Source: Homalodisca vitripennis (lineage: Eukaryota; Arthropoda; Insecta; Hemiptera; Cicadellidae). From it: a DNA stretch of 64,000 nt. The translations under genes were made by a program, and so were the position numbers. Within the stretch, counting starts at the first letter, position 1, and each line of letters begins with the position of its first letter. This document shows, in pieces, positions 12,791-23,965 of this stretch. Under the pieces are notes generated by a model. The model did not search any database. It saw nothing but the letters and a program-made list of their open reading frames with translations, and was not told the DNA's origin. The stretch spans positions 3,871,001-3,935,000 of the forward strand of contig NC_060214.1 of the NCBI RefSeq assembly GCF_021130785.1, given 5' to 3'.

Positions 12791-15423
12791 TTCAGTCTTT
12801 TTATAGAATTTTCTGACTGTGATATAACTATTATTATTGCATCTGAATGACGATTTTAAATGTGTCAAGGTAAGAAAAGTACAATTTGAGAGCAAAATTA
12901 TAAATTTTATAATCCTAGATTTCGAACTCCAATAAAACTAGCACGACTGTCTGATGCTGGATTTCTTTCTTAGATAGAAACCTATATCAATTGCAAGATA
13001 AATCAGCTTGTCTACAACTCTGATCCATCTGTATTGGTAGTCTCATAAAAACACTGTTTCAGTGCTTGGTGATATTCAGCTTCAAATGAGCTGAGTGTTA
13101 AATATTTTGTGAAACAAAAATTATACAGTCAGCAACATCGTCACTTATATTTTGAAGTCAGGCGGGATTATTGGCATGTACATATTTTTACATACTGTGT
13201 TTATTTACGAATTAATGGATCTCTGTCCCAAACAAAACAATGTAGTCCAGAATAAATTTTATGCCAAGTTGTTTTATTGTTTTGAATCTGTTAGACTCTA
13301 TGTAAATAAAATTTCCAATTATAATACTCCATTTTACACGACATAAAATTTATGTAACCATTTACTTTGACATAGAACATTACGTAAGTTATATGTGTTT
13401 ACTCTTTGAATTATGTATAACTAATTATACATCTATTGTTATTTACGCTAATTATTTTAAGACTACGATGGATTGTACATTAAATTAATATTTATCTTAT
13501 CATTTATTATAAAGTATGTTAATTTTAATGTAAAGTGGTCTTTTAACACCTCTAGGAGACGTCACATAAAGATTTTCTCGAATGTCTATCAGAATATATT
13601 ATATATAATTTTGAAAATATTAAACAAATAGAGCAATGACAGAATTATATTATTTTTTATGGCAATAAAGAAATTTTAAGTAAAGTTATTTAAACATGTT
13701 ATATGCAAATATAAGTTATAAACAAGCTATAGGAGTGTCACCTTAAGTTTATAACATATCTGACAAAATATATGTTTAGTTTACAGATACAAATAATTAT
13801 CTTAATCAAGTCTCAAATGGTACTTCCTTTTTTTTAATATACTTTGAACTTCAATGGTTCGTTTTAAACATTGTATATTAATTAGATCTATAAACACATC
13901 TTTCAACTATAATTCCAAACGAAAGTCCAATGTTATAAAATACTAATGTAAAAATAATATTTAATACTTTTTAACTTGTATTTCTTTTGTTTGTGAGAAG
14001 ATAGAAGGATTGAAGGATAAAAACACTTCAACGCTCAAAGTTTTAAAAACTCGTTTGAAACGCTTTTTAGTGTCGCAAACATTTTATAATGTTGACGAGT
14101 TTTTTTTGCTTAAGATTGGGAGACCCCCAATTAAAAAGATTGACAAAATTTGTCGCTGGAAGTGGGAATAATTGGTGAATGAATGGATGTAGGTACGTTT
14201 GCAAAATTGTATGTTTGAATGAGATTTCTTGTGGTGTGTTTGACAAAAAAATTAGCAAGTAAAAAGTAAACATTTGACATTTGCCATGCGTTGTACAATG
14301 TTCCGGCAATAAAAATCTGATTTGATTTGATTGTGAAGGAAACTGGATCCATCTGAACATTTACCATTGTTGAGCGATACAAAGCATTGCACACATCATT
14401 GTTGGTCCGAAGACTATCGCATGAATTGGGATGAAACCAACAAAATATGTTGGAACCTCATTTCTCTAAAAGAAAATTAATCGAGCCTTCATACAGTAAA
14501 TTGACAGACCAACCGATCAGTCAACACTCAGTCGAAATTGTACCGTTTTGGTTGCCAATCCCGATAAATGAACTAAACAAGGGAACCTTAAGTATCAAAC
14601 ATTAGAGAATTGTAATAAACCAATGCTGGGACACAGTATGGGTTTAAGAAGTTCATATTATGATGAACCAATAATAAGAACGTCCACTTCCGTTTCTTCC
14701 TTTTTTGCTGCTATCTTGTTTCTGCTGTGACGATCGCCATTTAATATTGGCCCCTGGTCGGTTTTCTGTGGTTGGTTAAATAGGTCTGGTTGAGAGCAGA
14801 ACTATTGTGTTCTCTATTCTGTAGTTCAGTTATAATAGATATATAGGGTTTTTTTTCATTAGGTGAATGTTTTAGAGTTAGTTTGCACGGAGTTGACAAA
14901 ACTCCGTGCAACTATTACTTGTATTATTAATTGTTATATTTAATAATTTGTTGTTGTTTTTGTTAGATTGTTATCACTTCTATTGTTTCTTTCTTTCAGT
15001 TGATATTTAAATATTTATATATGTATACTACCCGCTTGTACTTTGGCTTATTTGCCGTTAGAATGTAATAAAAATTAAAAAATAAATAAATTAATAAAAC
15101 ATGGTTGTTGTGACTTCTGCGTGTCACAACGCTCTGGTATGGATTGTGTAAACTCTTTTGTTTACACTCTGGTTTAATACATACAAATTAAGAAATAAAT
15201 TTTGAAGAAACTGAAGAAATCATTTTTGTCCAAGAAAATCTGAACGTAAGAATGTTCAATTACTGGGTTTCAAATTCCATGAAATAAACATACCGACAAT
15301 CTATGTACTAGGCTAGCAATAGTGTAGTACTTACTTGATAAAAAAAACTTTAGAGACTGCACGTATTCACCTTGTACTAAATGCCTATTATGCCTTTTTC
15401 CGTGTACATATTATACATGGTAC
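12791..15423. other. Intergenic, no recognisable gene
   Basis: AT-rich. Overlapping minus-strand open frames at 14067-14394 show no family features. A perfect hairpin lies at 14883-14911 (listed separately). At 15116-15142 a segment gtgtcacaacgctctggtat matches, inverted, the repeat at 33508-33530. Confidence 0.5.
14883..14911. other. Perfect 12-bp hairpin
   Basis: TTGCACGGAGTT (14883-14894), loop gacaa, then the exact complement AACTCCGTGCAA (14900-14911). It is not followed by a T run on either strand that would make it a terminator, and this is a eukaryotic sequence. Function unknown. Confidence 0.7.
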
Positions 15424-15905
15424 TAGGTGTTTTCCACGGCTTCGCACGCTTTTCGTAAGCTTTGTCCGTGTATGATTACTTTTGGTTCAAGTGGATTACA
15501 TTTCCAACGCCTATGTAGAGTTTGCCTTGTTGCCACAATCGAGAAAACTTTCAAAAGTGTATTGTACAGGTACACGTACTTTATTATAAAGTGGTTTATC
15601 ACCCAAGCTTTAAGTTCAACCAGAACTGTATGTTTAAACCAATATACATCATAACCTAAAGCCTTCAAATAGTGCTTGGCTGTTTAATATACATAACTGT
15701 CTCGTAATTGCAGTTTACAATGTGCAGGCGCTTTGAAAACTTGCATCTTTTGCAGCGCTGCCTGGTGGCTAGTTACATCAATGGACGTAGCATATAAACC
15801 TTCTCCGTCGAAAAATACATTTAGATACAAATTTTAATAATGATCGGTCACATAGTTTACGATTCTATAAAGGACATACAGACAAACATTCATTTATATA
15901 TGGAT
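15424..15905 (+). mobile_element. Copy of the tagctgttacccgcggcttc repeat, copy 1
   Basis: It starts with a variant of the family head (ccacggcttcgcacgcttt) and continues with ttggttcaagtg and gtagagtttgccttgttg. It ends with a block containing catataaaccttctccg, aaaatacat and aaaggacatacagacaaaca followed by attcat and a TA-rich tail. The oriented head and A/T-rich tail suggest a non-LTR or SINE-type retroposon. I have seen this head in many insect genomes but cannot assign it to a clade. Confidence 0.7.
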
Positions 15906-16226
15906 TAATAACGCTTTCAGGGAACTCGTTTGTAGAAAAGGTGGTTTCCAAGTGGCAGAAAAAGGCTGTAAGGTGAATACCGGGTAAGAGACACCGAATC
16001 CTGTAGGCCACTCTCAGCAAGAGTTGGAAATCCACTTCTGTATATTTTAGTATATGTTAAAGTACATTTTAAGAACTGTAACTTAAGAAAAGTCGCATCT
16101 ATGATCACAGTACCAGGCAAAAAGACCAAATTGATGTACACTCAGGCTAAGAATACAAAACTACCCTGGAAAAGTGACTTAAATATAAATGTTTATAGTG
16201 TATAGATGATTATTTTTATAATAATA

Positions 16227-16700
16227 CTAGCTGTTCCCCGCGGCTTCGCACGCTTTTTGTAAGCTTTGCTCGGTGTATGAGCACTTCTGGTTCAAGTGAA
16301 TTATATTGTCAACGCCGATGTAGAGTTTACCTTGTTGACACTATCAAGAAAATCTGTCAAAAGTGTATTTTTATAACCATTGTACACGTACATGTACTTA
16401 ATAATAAAGTGGACTAACATTCAAACTATAAGGCCAAACAGAAATTCATTTCAAAGACAAATATCCATAAAAACTTAGCTCCTTCACATAGTGTGTGGTT
16501 ATTATACACAACTATCTCGTAATTGTAGTTTACAATGTGCATTCGCTTTGATAACTTATATATTTTGCAGCGCCTTCTGGTGGTGCTACGTCAATGGACA
16601 TAGCATATAAACCTTCTACGTGGAAAAATACATATAAATATAAATTTTCATAATGATCGGTCAAATAGTTTCTGAGTCTATAAAGGACAAACACACACAC
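16227..16700 (+). mobile_element. Copy 2 of the same repeat
   Basis: The head is ctagctgttccccgcggctt, followed by the same middle section as copy 1 (about 80 percent alike by eye) and the tail aaaggacaaacacacaca. Confidence 0.75.
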
Positions 16701-16990
16701 ATGTGCATTAGCTTTGATAACTTATATATTTTGCAGCGCCTTCTGGTGGTGCTACGTCAATGGACATAGCATATAAACCTTCTACGTGGAAAAATACATA
16801 TAAATATAAATTTTCATAATGATCGGTCAAATAGTTTCTGAGTCCTATAAAGGACAAACACACACACACATTCGCTTTGATAACTTATATATTTTGCATA
16901 CGTCAATGGACATAGCATATATATATACATATAAATATAAATTTCATAATATCGGTCAAATAGTTTCTGAGTCTATATATATATATATAT
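16701..16990 (+). repeat. Two extra tandem copies of the repeat's 3' part
   Basis: The 3' ~155 bp of copy 2 (from cattcgctttgataactt to aaaggacaaacacac) is repeated at about 16702-16862 and, shortened by a deletion, at 16863-16990. The last runs into a TA microsatellite. Local tandem duplication of a retroposon tail is the simplest reading. Confidence 0.75.
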
Positions 16991-17002
16991 ATATACTAGC
17001 GG

Positions 17003-17204
17003 GCCCGGCGCGCTTTGCTGCGCATTTCAATAATTTTTTGCAAAAGTTGCCCGCGGCTTCGCACGCAATTTCCCGTTGAAAACAGTACACTATATTCACT
17101 TATTCTTTTTCTATCACATTCTAAACATTGCTGAGATAATTGATAGTCGTTCCATCGTGAGCCTCTTGGGCGTATTATGAAGGTATGTACCATATTCCTG
17201 CCTC
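17003..17204 (+). mobile_element. Head fragment of the same repeat family
   Basis: The sequence ttgcccgcggcttcgcacgc followed by aatttcccgttgaaaacag is a second subtype of the family head. It is truncated after about 150 bp where the next copy begins. Confidence 0.65.
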
Positions 17205-17915
17205 TATCTAGCTGTTACCCACGGCTTCGCACGCAAATCTTAAGAACCGAAGTCCTTATATTACTTAGTAATTTTTTTTTTTTTTACTATAATAAATTTT
17301 AGATTAAATTAGTTATATCTCCGATGCCACGATTGAGCTTGCTTTGTTGTCTCGATCGAGAGAATATGTACACACGGAGTTTTGAGAACCATACTTCTGT
17401 CAAAAAAAACAACTAAGGTTGATTTTATAACATTCTTTATATTTGTAGCCAACGTAAGATAGTAATTATGATATCTGCATTACTCTTCTGATCAAGCATG
17501 AGCATGGTTTATATTAAATAAATATTGCAGTTAAAGGTGAATTTTTACGTCAAATTTGAATTGTATTATCTGGATAGTAAAGTCTATGTTTAACAGTGAT
17601 TGCAAAAACAGTTTAAACAAAATTTGTCGTTTCTCTTAAGCTTACTCTATGCTTTAAAACTATAAGTGTAATATATGTTTACAAAGAACAGCTGATTAAA
17701 AATTTGAAAAGACGTTAACATATGTTTGCTGCAATGCATTTCTTATGGGTATTTCTGTAACCAGTGGGGCGGAATCCTGAATCGGGAAAGGGATGGGCAT
17801 AGCTTATAAACCTTCTCCGTGGAAAAATACATATACGTACAAATTTTCATCATGATCGGTCCAATAGTTCACGATTCCATAAAGGACAAACATACAAACA
17901 TTCATTTTTATATAT
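17205..17915 (+). mobile_element. Copy 4 of the same repeat, near full length
   Basis: The head is ctagctgttacccacggctt (17206-17225). The end at 17800-17915 holds atagcttataaaccttctcc, aaaatacatatac and aaaggacaaacatacaaaca, followed by attcatttttatatat. It is the longest copy here (about 710 bp), with a central section unlike copies 1 and 2. No intact open frame. Confidence 0.7.
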
Positions 17916-17917
17916 AT

Positions 17918-17977
<60 letters not shown>
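17918..17977. repeat. AT microsatellite at the retroposon tail
   Basis: Long run of at dinucleotides directly after the tail of the preceding repeat. Confidence 0.9.
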
Positions 17978-17980
<3 letters not shown>

Positions 17981-18479
17981 TGATTTATGTTATAATCTTT
18001 TGTTGTAAATTTATATAGAGAGAAGAAACGTTTGTCACTTGTATGACCTGTTTTTGAACTTAATGACGGATATATCTACAATTTTGTATATAAGTTTACT
18101 GGTGTTCTTGTTTTTAAGATTTATTGTTTCTATCCTACTTTAATTGTTTTTTAATATGTTTTATATTCAAACCGTTATGAAGAGTACTGTATATTTCAGA
18201 CTACTATAAGTACATACAATACATAAAAATCTTGACTGAGTTAGATTACATCTGTAACTTTACAACTCCAGTGCAAATTTTTAGTACAACTTGATAGTCT
18301 TATTAATGTGAGAACGCTTAGCAATAGGTTATTATTAAAAATTAATTTTTGGAATAATTTTTTTAGATTTGTATTCTTCTTAATGTTTTTTATTACAGAT
18401 TGCCCTGTTTAATGGCAATACATTACTGATTACTGATATTTTAACCTAATTGTAGTTGTGTATAGGTTAGTTATTGAAC

Positions 18480-18600
18480 CGAGGAATATATGAGATTGTA
18501 TATTTCGTAACGTAGTGTTACATTATCATTTGTATCACTGGACGATCACAAATATTCTGAAACCCCTGTTCCTTCAAAATCGTACCATCATAAAAACTGA
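18480..18600 (+). repeat. Second copy of one arm of the 5992-6223 foldback
   Basis: Shares acgtagtgttaca, tttgtatcactggacg, caaatattctg, aacccctgttccttca and atcgtaccatc with 6136-6222. The inverted partner arm is missing here, and the hairpin motif ahead of it is decayed (gtaacgt in place of gaaacgt). Confidence 0.75.
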
Positions 18601-19101
18601 CTGATTTTTTTATATCTCTGAACGATGTCAAATGTACGAGAGAAATCTTATTGTACTTCACTTTATTTTTGATAAATAGACATGACTTCCAAATGTATGG
18701 TTTTATAATTATTCCGACAGTTTGGATTTTTTTATTTAACAGAGTAAAAAATTAGAATATTGTGTTAATATATTTCCTAACTGTTCAATTGTCTCACAAA
18801 TTTATTGTATTTATGTACATTTTTTATTTTGTTAATATTGTATTAATTCATACAAAGTTTTTATAAATGTTGACAAAATAAATAAAAATAAAGTGAATTA
18901 AGTAGGTTTTTGTGCTCTTTTGTCTACATTATAATATATACATGTGTATAGGCAGGTGTAGAGATATGTTTACGATAGATGTATGTATAAAACTGACGAA
19001 TTATCGGGGCTTTTTCCTTTTCAGCCTCAGAAAGCCGCATACTTCAGAGTTAAATAGCCTAATATTGTGTCAATAGGAAGAATTCAAATTTATCTGGCAA
19101 A

Positions 19102-19380
19102 TTAGCATGACTTTGACCTTGACAAACCAAGGTAAATAATGAGGTTTCCAAAAAAGTTCAGTTTACTATTTTTAATGGCGTATGAGGAGTAGTTAGATAT
19201 CAGGTTAGACAAAAAATGGTTAGTCTGACCAGAAATATCCACAATTTTTTTAGGTACCAGTTTTCTTTCTAAAAACTCTCTTAAGATTTCTAGGAAACAC
19301 TCTTGATGATGGGCATGCTTGTATTCATCATGCTTGTTTAACTGATGGGGAGACAGATAATCAGAAATATGTTTTTCCAT
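19102..19380 (-). pseudogene. Possible retrotransposon RT fragment
   Basis: A 92-residue minus-strand open frame contains DYLSPHQ near its start and CFLEILREFLERKL about 25 residues later. This spacing resembles the RT block around LSPHQFGF...EIL in Jockey/CR1-type elements, but the expected Phe/Gly residues are missing. I regard it as a weak resemblance, not an identification. Confidence 0.25.
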
Positions 19381-19419
19381 AATCGACTAATTTACAATTA
19401 TCTATGAACATATAAAATA

Positions 19420-20006
19420 CAGCGTGTATCAAAATGAATGACCTGATTTTAAAACTTAATATCTATTGCTAAAAATGTACTACAAAAAAAAAATATTTAT
19501 TGCAAAATACTCACAAAAACTTAAAGTTTTAGGTTCATTTTCCAACAGGATGGAGCTCCGCCTCACTGGCACAACAATTTTCGGCAGCTTCTCAACAACA
19601 CTTTGCCCCACCGCTGGATAGGGCGCACGGGACCTCGAGACAATCCCCTTCATTCTTGGCCTCCAAGATCACCAAACTTGACCCCATGCGACTTTTTCTT
19701 GTGGGGATATGTGAAGGAAAACGTGTTTGTTCCCCCTCTAACTCATGACATCGAAGAACTAAAGAACAGAATAACTGTCGCAATAAGGTCTGTGAACGCA
19801 GATACGTTGTATAAGGTTTATGAGGAATTTAGCTATCGTCTGGATGTTGTTCGTGCTGCTGCTGGTGGACATATAAAACACTTGTAATAACATACCTAAA
19901 ACTTTAAGATTTTGTGAGTATTTTGCAATAAATGTTATTTTTGTAGTACATTTTTAGCAATGGATATTGAGTTTTAAAATCAGGTCATTCATTTTGATAC
20001 ACGCTG
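19420..20006 (+). mobile_element. Internally deleted Tc1/mariner-superfamily element
   Basis: A 587-bp element flanked by TA (19418-19419 and 20007-20008). Its ends are near-perfect inverted repeats of about 113 bp (19420-19534 and 19894-20006), starting cagcgtgtatcaaaatgaat. Between them an open frame (about 19540-19887) encodes the C-terminal part of a DDE/D transposase. FQQDGAPPH supplies the second catalytic Asp, SPNLTPCDFFLWGYVK the third, and the end is GGHIKHL. I count 46 residues between the two Asp, more than the 34-41 usual for Tc1/mariner. The N-terminal DNA-binding domain and first Asp are absent, so it is non-autonomous. Confidence 0.85.
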
Positions 20007-20124
20007 TACTTTTTTGTCACATTTAAGCTATGAAGAAGTTCTTAGTCAAATACGAAAAGCAGCGTCATGAAGAGTAACAAAGTGAAGATAAATTCTAAGT
20101 TTAATACTTTATGCAAAGTTGTAA

Positions 20125-20290
20125 TTGTGGCTAGAACAACAGCTTAGCGGTTCGTCGTCCTGAGTTGTGGGGGGAGGGGGGGTGTTGACTCCCCATTTAC
20201 ATACTGAAATTACGTCTTGAGCCCAAAGGCTTTAACTTGAATATCTAAAGCCAGGGTACGTATTAGGTCTTTCAGAGTTTCAACTGAGAG
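20125..20290 (-). repeat. Dispersed repeat, copy 2 (partner 3395-3550)
   Basis: Reverse-complement match to 3395-3550 over about 150 bp, including the G-rich tract (tggggggaggggggg) that corresponds to the C-rich tract of copy 1. Confidence 0.75.
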
Positions 20291-20599
20291 AACTGCATTC
20301 CTATGAAATAAAATATTTATGTTGAAAACTTTATATAATGCCGTATCATTCTGTAGCTAAAACAATAATAATTATATCTCGTTATTAAATATAACAGAGA
20401 AAAATACTTGATGTAATAAAACTGATTACTTAATTGTTACACGAACCAAGAGATAAAAACGAAATGTAACCAAAAGTACATCTTTTTTCGTTTATTTTCG
20501 TTTTTATTTTTTATTTCAGGAATATATAAATGACAAAATTAGTAAAATTATACATTTCGCTCTGTAATTGTACAAGATTTTGTCTGAATTCTTTCGTTT

Positions 20600-21068
20600 C
20601 CTTCTATCTAGTTTTCGATATTTCGTTGTATCGGTTTATTTTACGTCGTTTATTTCTCCAATTATCATACTACATCAAAGCAATTAATGTGCATGAAACA
20701 GTCCAGTCCCAAAACTGGTTCCATTCACTTTGTTAGTTGAGTGAGTGGCTTGTGACATAAACTGCAATATATAGATATTTCGTTGTATCGGTTTAATTAA
20801 TGTATTTATCTAATTATATGTACTAGATTAAATTAATTCTTTGCATGTAAACAGTCCAGTCTCAAATGTGATTTCATATCACTTTGTTAATTATTAAGAT
20901 AGTGGCTTGTGACATAACTGCAATATATAGATATTTCGTTGTATCGGTTTAATTAATGTATTTTTCTAACTATATGTACTAGATTAAATTAATTATTTGC
21001 ATGTAACAGTCCAGTCTCAAATGTGATTTCATATCACTTTGTTAATTATTAAGATAGTAGCTTGTGAC
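20600..21068 (+). repeat. Three tandem copies of a ~157-bp unit
   Basis: The segment gatatttcgttgtatcggtt recurs at 20617, 20774 and 20930. Copies 2 and 3 are nearly identical (shared cagtccagtctcaaatgtga); copy 1 is diverged. A short plus-strand open frame at 20530-20736 lies mostly in copy 1 and is closed in copies 2 and 3, so I do not call it a gene. Confidence 0.85.
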
Positions 21069-21360
21069 ATAACTTTAAAAATTGTAAATTGCGCTCTATA
21101 ACATAACTTAAGGAAATTAGTTTACTCAAATTTCAATAATGAGTACACGTAGTCTGTATTTTGTTCAACCGCGTCAATACACCATTTAGTATACGATCCG
21201 TTACATCCGTTTAGTGTGGTAATTAACATAGTTTAGGGTTTCATGTATCCCAATTATTGCACATTATATTTAACATTTTCTTTCATCTTCTATTCTGGAT
21301 ATTCTATATTGAATTATGATATATCGTGAAACAGAATTTAATCACGAAATATTTCTGTTT

Positions 21361-22132
21361 AGAATGTTTATAATCTACGAGGTCTAAGATATCAAACTAC
21401 ATATTTGTACTTACTTCTCGAATCTTAAGAATCTATGAAAGCGACGAATGTTTAGAATCTAGGGGTCTAAGATATCAAACTACATATTTAAACCTACTTC
21501 TCGAATCTTAAGAATCTATGAACGGGATGGACGTTTAAAATCTATGAGGTCTAAGATATTAAACTACATATTTAAACCTACTTCTCGAATCTTAAGAATC
21601 TATGAACGGGATGAACGTTTAAAATCTATGAGGTCTAAGATATCAAACTACATATTTATACTTGCTTCTCGAATCTTAAGGATCTATGAAAGCGATAAAC
21701 GTTTAGAATTTAGGACGTCTAAGATATCAAACTACATATTTATACTTGCTTCTCTAATCTTAAGAATCTATGAAAGCGATGAAGGTTTAGAATCTAGGAG
21801 GTCTAAGATATCAAACTACATATTTATACTTACTTCTCGAATCTTAAGAATCTATGAAAGCGATGAACGTTTAGAATCTAGGAGGTCTAAGATATCAAAC
21901 TACATATTTATACTTACTTCTCGAATCTTAAGAATCTATGAACGGGATGAACGTTTAGAATCTAGGAGGTCTAAGATATCAAACTACATATTTATACTTA
22001 CTTCTCGAATCTTAAGAATCTATGAAAGCGATGAACGTTTAGAATCTAGGAGGTCTAAGATATCAAACTACATATTTAAAACCTACTTTTGGAATCTTAA
22101 GAATCTATGAACGGGATGAACGTTTAGAATAA
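21361..22132 (+). repeat. 84-bp tandem array, left arm (about 9 copies)
   Basis: The unit contains gtctaagatatcaaactaca, cttacttctcgaatcttaag and aatctatgaa(a/c)g(c/g)g. The spacing of atcttaag is exactly 84 bp (for example 21841 and 21925). Because 84 is a multiple of three, one frame stays open for 188 codons (21544-22110) as a 28-residue repeat (RRSKISNYIFILTS, then RILRIYES). Substitutions are spread over all codon positions, so I see no clear sign of selection on protein. The same unit forms an inverted array at 26385-27460. Confidence 0.9.
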
Positions 22133-22389
22133 AAGACGTTAAATGTACATTGCTATAAAATTAATTTCATGATTTGACCTAGAAATCAAAGTAGTAAATA
22201 AGTTAGTGAGAGTTATGAAATGTATAGAAGAGTTCCCGTTTATTAATAACATTAAGATGCGTATTAAGGCTTTATTTTAAATATTTATAGACTATATTTT
22301 TAACGACGAGATATGAAAACGAAACTAAGTTAATGGCAACTAATTTAGTAACATAAATCTTCAACTAGCACGTTTAGCAACATGAAACG

Positions 22390-22870
22390 ATCCTCTGGAG
22401 GACTTATTTCTGGTTTATACGTTCCAGTTGAACCTACGACTGGGTGTAGCAAAAACCGACGTGTTACTTAAATCTGGGCAACCCTATAGATGTCCAGGAG
22501 TAGCACATCACTATGAGTGGCAAATGTCAAGATATTAGTTTGCAAAGGTAGATCGAAAAATCTACTCTTACTCTTCCTCGGAAGATGAATATTCGAGTTG
22601 GTGGAGCTCCCTAATAGATAAAGTCTGTTGCTAGACTGGACATAAGGGCGTGCTACCCTCTGCCCAGGTTGGCTGGAGAGGCTGGTACAGAGCTGGCCTC
22701 CCCTTCTTCCTAGAAGACATTAATGAGATTCATGACCAGAATCGTTCCTCATGAATCTTGACAGGAGACAGTCCCTACCCCTAACCTGTCATCTTCCAAA
22801 ATATCCTGTCATTCCTCAAGCTGCACAAAGATCCTTTTAGGACTAAATGAATCTGCTAGTCTTAAGAGAC
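22390..22870 (-). repeat. Dispersed repeat, copy 2 (partner 2560-2960)
   Basis: A GC-richer block with ccagttgaacctac, ctggagaggctgg and an A-run at 22878. It resembles the reverse complement of 2560-2960, diverged. No intact open frame. Confidence 0.4.
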
Positions 22871-23283
22871 CAAAAAACAAAAAAAAAAAAACGTGAAACA
22901 AATTTATTTTCATTACAATTATATCGTTAGTTTCTATGATTGAATTGATTAAACACCAACAAAAAATGAAAACCAATTGATTATTAGAAATAATAATTGA
23001 ACTTCATAATGTTGTCGTCTTTAGGTCATTGTATATATTGCCTTAATTAGAGAAGTGGTATCAAAATAAGAATAACAGTTTATTAACCAATTTGATAACG
23101 ATATTCCAAAAATAATATATTTATCCTAAAGTGCAAAGTGAAGCTGGTCATTATTTTATAATACGCAGTAGAACTAAGGTAGATTAAATAAGGAATGAGT
23201 CTATAAATCGAGAGATCTTAAATCAATAAATTCCTTTCTCGAGGTACTCTGAATATAAACTGAAACATGTGGCTAAAACGCTA

Positions 23284-23520
23284 ATGAGGGTTGAAAACCG
23301 TCTTATGTTTGTATGCCTTCTTAATTTTTATAACGTATACAACTTCTACTTGTTTGCAGGGTCTAACAGGGTCTAACAATAAAACGACGATGTACAAATA
23401 TGAAGCTAATATATTAATTAAAGATTTTCAGTATATTGTAGCAGATCCACTGAAACAAATGTACGATGGGGAAATGAAAGAAATAAAGTCCAGGGTAGTT
23501 GGTCATTTTGAAATCACGGG
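23284..23520 (+). CDS. Possible first exon of a secreted protein (weakly vitellogenin/LLTP-like), with a one-base frameshift
   Basis: From 23291 a frame stays open to 23523. It begins KTVLCLYAFLIFITYTTST, which reads as a signal peptide, then continues with TMYKYEANILIKDF and EIKSRVVGHFEIT. The only nearby ATG (23284) is one base out of frame, across the run ggg at 23288-23290. Either this copy is frameshifted, or the base is an error, or the exon really starts at the acceptor-like ttgtttgcag ending at 23359. A possible donor gttaaa follows at 23520, leaving phase 1, which fits the exon at 28051. The YKYEA start and alternating strands remind me of the N-terminal sheet of large lipid transfer proteins (vitellogenin, apolipophorin). 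That is an impression only. Confidence 0.35.
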
Positions 23521-23739
23521 TTAAAATAAATAAGCCCATGCTTGCTATAAGGATTACCACATCTAACCGGTAAGTGCTGATTAACGTGAAATTCCCTAAG
23601 GAGGGTTCAGTTCTTGAAAATTGTATATGTCAAGACATAGAAGAGATGTCTTCGCTAAAGTTTTCTAGTGTTGTTTTATAAACCTGGTAATACTTTCTTG
23701 ATAGAAAAATTAAGCTCTGCGTGTACTGCTAGAAGCAGC

Positions 23740-23965
23740 GGCGTATATAGAAAATCATGTCGGGGGGCTTCCATAATGGGAGGTTTAGGAGGTGTAACAT
23801 ACCTTCAAAATATATGGGGGTTCGGGAATTTTTCTCCGGGAAATTTTAGAGCTTTCAGATCTCATAAACGTGCTCTTGCTTAAAACAAACTATTGAGTGC
23901 AATTGTAATGTTTAACTTTAAGATTTCGGGGGGTGCTTAGCCCCCATGAGCCCCCTATATACGCC
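23740..23965. mobile_element. Small MITE-like element with 11-bp perfect terminal repeats
   Basis: The ends are ggcgtatatag (23740-23750) and its exact complement ctatatacgcc (23955-23965). The subterminal parts are G-rich on the left and C-rich on the right (gcttccataatggg, cttagcccccatgagcccc). A similar G-rich/C-rich pairing occurs at 34985-35225 without clear ends. No coding capacity. Family unknown. Confidence 0.6.

Noticed and set aside
14883..14911. Rho-independent style terminator
   Set aside because: The sequence is eukaryotic and no T-run follows the hairpin on either strand.
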